Part shown: positions 6,212 through 8,840 of the stretch, piece after piece
How positions within the stretch are numbered: position 1 is the stretch's first letter
Layout: each line of letters begins with the position of its first letter
Assembly (NCBI GenBank): GCA_002472145.1
Contig: DKRJ01000017.1
Coordinates: 1 to 8,840, forward strand
DNA length: 8,840 nt
Reading direction: 5' to 3'
DNA from: Clostridiales bacterium UBA7285
GTDB taxonomy: Bacteria; Bacillota; Clostridia; Peptostreptococcales; Anaerovoracaceae
The notes under the pieces: generated by a model
Seen by the model: only the letters and a program-made list of their open reading frames with translations
What the model was told of the DNA's origin: nothing
Database searches by the model: none
Position numbers and translations under genes: made by a program

Positions 6212-8642
6212 ACGGCGCTTCGACGTCCCCGAACTTCTCTCGCCGGCGGGCTCCCGCGAAGCCTTCATCGCCGCCGTCGAAAGCGGCGCTGACGCTGTAT
6301 ACTGCGGCGGTTCACTTTTCAACGCTCGCATGAACGCCGCGAACTTCGATGACGAAGAGATGAGCGAGGCGATAGCTTTTGCCCACAGGCGCGGAGTCAA
6401 GGTATACGTCACCGTGAACACACTGCTTCGCGACGACGAGCTGAGGCCGGCGCTGATCTACGCCGAAAAGCTCTCTGCCTTCGGTGCGGACGCGCTCATC
6501 ATACAGGACGTGGGATTCGGAAGTCTCGTGAGGCGGTTCATCCCTGAGCTGCCGATCCACTTTTCGACCCAGGGGTCTGTCTACGGGCCGGAAGGAGTGA
6601 AATTCGCCGCTTCCCTCGGATACAGCCGCGTCGTCCTGGCGCGCGAACTCACGTTAAACGAGATCAGGGAAGCGTGCAAAGTCGGCCCGGAAATCGAAGT
6701 GTTCTGCCACGGCGCGCTCTGCATCTGCTATTCCGGCCAGTGCCAGATGAGCAGAGCGATAGGGGGAAGGAGCGGCAACCGCGGCATGTGCGCTCAGCCG
6801 TGCAGACTTCCGTATCGGACAGGATCGGGAGAGGAGTATCTGCTCAGCCCCGCCGATCTCTGCCTCGCCGACAGGATCGGCAGCCTCGCCGAGGCCGGCG
6901 TCGCCAGCATTAAAATAGAAGGCAGGATGAAATCGCCGGAATATGTTTCCGTCGTCACGTCCGTATACAGGAAGTACCTCGACGAATACGCCTCCGGCGG
7001 CAGGCGCCGCGCTATCGGCGAAAGCGACAGGCTCGCTCTGGCGCAGATCTTTTCGCGCGGATTCACAGAGGCATACTTCAGCGGCAAAGCCGACGGATCA
7101 TATATGTCCGGCGACGTTCCGAAGAACAAAGGCGTGCGCGTGGGCACCGTGACGTCCGGAAACGCCGGAAGATCCCTGATCGAGATCAGGCCTGTTTCGG
7201 AAGGCCACGCGGACGGAACGAAACGGGACCACGGCAGAGTGTCGGGAAGCAGTTATGCCCCGCCGCTGAAGATATCGGCCGGCGACGTCGTGGAAATACG
7301 CGCCGCACACGCTGACCGCGCCGGAGAGGGAGGCCGCTTCGGCAAAGCCGCCCGCGGCGTCGGGAACGCAGACGCGTTTAAGGTCACGTATCTCGAGCGC
7401 CTTCCGAACGGATGCCTGAGGATCGGGGACGCCAAAGAAATACCGGCGCGCGGGGACGAGATTTTCCGCATCGTCTCGGCGGAACAGATGAAAGCGGCGT
7501 CGGAAAGTTATACCGGCAAGGACTGGAACTCGGGTAAATTCACCAGAAAGATCCCGCTCAACGCCGTATTCGAGGCCGGCCGCGACGGACGCGTATCTCT
7601 CACGCTGACAACGGATGACTTTGAGCATACGGCTTCTGCGTTCGCGGGGCCTTTTGCCGCCGCAGGACCCGGCTCGGGCGATGCGGCCGAGAACAGGGCG
7701 GCCCGCTCTCTGGAAAAGACAGGCGGGACACCATATATAATAGAAAACATTTCATTTGCCGGACCGTTTGCGATTTCCGCGCCTATGTCCGCATTTAACG
7801 AACTCAGGCGGAACGCCTTATCCGCGATGGACGACGCTCTCGCCGGACGCAGGCCGACGCGCAGCCCCGGGGAGATACCGGCCGTCTTAAGCGGCGCGGG
7901 AACACCTGCCGCCTTAAGCAGTGCGGGAGCACCAACTGCCTTAAGCGGTGCGGGAGCGGAGGCGTATGATCCCGCGATAGAACTCTATTTTCTCGATACG
8001 GACGCATTTAAGGACGGAACGGACTCCGTTTCCGAAGCGGTCACGCGCATCCTCACCAGGGAGATCGAAGACGCAATAACAAACAGCGGAGTCACGGTGA
8101 GAGCAGTCGTTCCGGCGGCGTGCGCCGCAGAACTTGCGGGGGGACTCATCGGATTCGCCGGGAAAGAGCGGCACGGCTTTGCTTTTTACACGTCCCAGAT
8201 CTCCGAAGGCAGAGAAGACGAACTGATCCGTAAGGATCTCAAAGAGATCGTCAGCCTGGCGCAGCAGGGACACGGCATCTACGTCGGAAACGCCGAATGG
8301 CTGGCCGTGATGGCGGGCAGCACGGCCGACGTGTACGCGGACTTCGGGATGAACATCTTCAACTCGGCTTCCGAAGACGTGTTCAGATCGCTCGGCGCAT
8401 GCGGCTTTGTCCGCTCGCTCGAGGGGCTTCAGAACTCCGACGGCCCGTTCCCGCTCATGATAAGCAGGCACGCCTTTGACGAAAAAACGTTCACAGACAG
8501 AAAAGGCGTCGGATATCGCGTGATCCCGCGCGCCTGGTCAGATCAGTCCGTCATCGTCAGGGACGAGCTGCCGGACTTCTGTCGCCTGGCGGATTTCGCT
8601 CTTAAGACCGGGACTATGAAACGGGCGTACGTTTTTTGTTGA
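6138..8642 (+). CDS. rlhA: U32 family protein with DUF3656, RlhA-like 23S rRNA hydroxylation factor
   Basis: U32 proteins were first named peptidases. The E. coli member RlhA hydroxylates C2501 of 23S rRNA, and TrhP acts on tRNA U34. Residues 30-340 form the U32 core: VPELLSPAGS, ADAVYCGG, HFSTQGSVYGPEG. The conserved cysteine cluster has Cys190, 195, 197, 202, 218 and 222 within CHGALCICYSGQC and GNRGMCAQPCR, probably an iron-sulfur site. Residues about 345-575 resemble DUF3656, with GGTPYIIENISF and FNELRRNALSAMDD. Residues 584-610 are a 9-residue repeat linker. Residues 615-834 look like a second, degenerate U32-like half (ADFGMNIFNS, DRKGVGYRVIP). From the ATG at 6138 the protein has 834 residues, clearly longer than E. 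coli RlhA (about 650). No other start codon occurs between 6138 and the conserved core, so the 74-nt overlap with the preceding gene is unavoidable. A partial SD, GGGG, lies at 6127-6130. The U32 family is certain; the exact substrate is inferred. Confidence 0.88.
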   Translation: MKEQNRQGVRTQDPQGTAGSEKTNKRRFDVPELLSPAGSREAFIAAVESGADAVYCGGSLFNARMNAANFDDEEMSEAIAFAHRRGVKVYVTVNTLLRDDELRPALIYAEKLSAFGADALIIQDVGFGSLVRRFIPELPIHFSTQGSVYGPEGVKFAASLGYSRVVLARELTLNEIREACKVGPEIEVFCHGALCICYSGQCQMSRAIGGRSGNRGMCAQPCRLPYRTGSGEEYLLSPADLCLADRIGSLAEAGVASIKIEGRMKSPEYVSVVTSVYRKYLDEYASGGRRRAIGESDRLALAQIFSRGFTEAYFSGKADGSYMSGDVPKNKGVRVGTVTSGNAGRSLIEIRPVSEGHADGTKRDHGRVSGSSYAPPLKISAGDVVEIRAAHADRAGEGGRFGKAARGVGNADAFKVTYLERLPNGCLRIGDAKEIPARGDEIFRIVSAEQMKAASESYTGKDWNSGKFTRKIPLNAVFEAGRDGRVSLTLTTDDFEHTASAFAGPFAAAGPGSGDAAENRAARSLEKTGGTPYIIENISFAGPFAISAPMSAFNELRRNALSAMDDALAGRRPTRSPGEIPAVLSGAGTPAALSSAGAPTALSGAGAEAYDPAIELYFLDTDAFKDGTDSVSEAVTRILTREIEDAITNSGVTVRAVVPAACAAELAGGLIGFAGKERHGFAFYTSQISEGREDELIRKDLKEIVSLAQQGHGIYVGNAEWLAVMAGSTADVYADFGMNIFNSASEDVFRSLGACGFVRSLEGLQNSDGPFPLMISRHAFDEKTFTDRKGVGYRVIPRAWSDQSVIVRDELPDFCRLADFALKTGTMKRAYVFC
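7887..7967 (+). repeat. 27-bp in-frame minisatellite within the U32 gene
   Basis: Three consecutive 27-bp units begin with TTAAGC at 7887, 7914 and 7941. They encode LSGAGTPAA, LSSAGAPTA and LSGAGAEAY. A vestigial upstream half-unit (IPAV) precedes them. The unit length is a multiple of three, so copy number can change without breaking the frame. The repeat falls in the Ala/Gly/Pro-rich linker between the DUF3656-like region and the C-terminal domain. Confidence 0.85.
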
Positions 8643-8742
8643 CCGGCAACTATCTGGGCACGTCATTTTATTTACACACCACAAACAATGACCCGTCGCC
8701 TGAAAATCACAAAAAAACAAGCAAAATCAACAAAAAAAGCAA
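8643..8742. other. A-rich non-coding spacer downstream of the U32 gene
   Basis: No gene or clear intrinsic terminator is seen after the U32 stop codon. The only structures are weak: GTTG/CAAC (8638-8641/8647-8650) and GTCATT/AATGAC (8662-8667/8687-8692), neither with a T-run. From about 8704 the + strand is dominated by A-tracts leading into a TTGACA box. This resembles an UP-element region feeding the promoter that follows. Confidence 0.5.
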
Positions 8743-8772
8743 TTGACACGCCGCGCGCCGCGGTGGTAATAT
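8743..8772 (+). promoter_or_regulatory. Consensus promoter (P1) reading out of the window
   Basis: A perfect TTGACA (8743-8748), an 18-base spacer and TAATAT (8767-8772) follow an A-tract region. The spacer is made entirely of G and C except one T. Expected transcription start is near 8779. No coding frame follows within the window, so it drives something beyond 8840. Confidence 0.7.
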
Positions 8773-8799
8773 ATGTTTGCTGTCATCGAAAAAAGACGT

Positions 8800-8840
8800 A
8801 AAGAATTTTAAAAAAGTTCTTGACACCTCTTTTGGGCGGT
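8800..8840 (+). promoter_or_regulatory. Second promoter (P2), cut by the window edge
   Basis: A second perfect TTGACA occurs at 8820-8825, 77 bases after the first, directly preceded by an AT-rich block (about 8800-8817) of UP-element character. Only 15 bases of spacer remain before the window ends, so the -10 box would lie just outside. Two closely spaced strong promoters with A/T-rich upstream elements are characteristic of rRNA or tRNA operons in Bacillota. Confidence 0.55.

Noticed and set aside
1822..7903. Recurring 8-mer GCGGGAAC at 1822, 1884, 3702, 3720 and 7896, mostly non-coding or low-complexity
   Set aside because: Two copies belong to one tandem repeat, a reverse copy occurs within coding DNA at 8448, and an 8-mer of this composition is not rare enough to call a motif without a genome-wide count.

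Overview
The window looks like a chromosomal housekeeping segment of a Gram-positive anaerobe, most likely a Clostridia-type member of the Bacillota. This rests on a remnant of a CWB2 (cell wall binding repeat 2) surface protein, an MreB/Mbl-type actin homologue that is not followed by mreCD, a YpsC-type THUMP methyltransferase, a long clostridial-style U32 protein, and AGGAG-type ribosome binding sites. Coding DNA is GC-rich by eye (high 50s percent), while the first 120 bases and the intergenic promoter regions are AT-rich. I cannot name a genus. All intact genes lie on the + strand.

Layout: (1) 1-600, an AT-rich flank and a broken CWB2 gene (frameshift plus apparent internal deletion), closed by a hairpin terminator at 637-675. 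(2) 709-1880, a monocistronic unit: sigma-A-type promoter, PLP-dependent low-specificity L-threonine aldolase, terminator. (3) 1882-3819, promoter, a leader of about 125 nt with a T-tract, pyrG (CTP synthase), an 18-bp tandem repeat and a strong compound terminator. (4) 3833-4968, promoter, mreB/mbl, terminator. (5) 5003-8642, a 23S rRNA-methyltransferase-like gene overlapping a U32/RlhA-like gene by 74 nt. (6) 8643-8840, a non-coding right flank with one complete consensus promoter and the -35 box of a second one, an arrangement typical of an rRNA or tRNA operon that would start just outside the window.

Functionally, pyrG supplies CTP for nucleic acid and lipid synthesis, and MreB/Mbl organises lateral wall growth. 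The methyltransferase and U32 proteins are both from families that modify 23S rRNA near the peptidyl transferase centre, and the overlap implies coupled expression. The threonine aldolase feeds glycine and acetaldehyde metabolism. Three transcription units are cleanly insulated by promoter and terminator pairs. The exception is the methyltransferase gene, which has neither a clear promoter nor a clear Shine-Dalgarno sequence.

I do not see a new multi-gene system here. The points most worth a second look are the paired rRNA-type promoters at the right edge, the compulsory overlap of the two rRNA-modification genes, the minisatellite linker and cysteine-poor C-terminal half of the U32 protein, the pyrG leader, and the two short tandem repeats.
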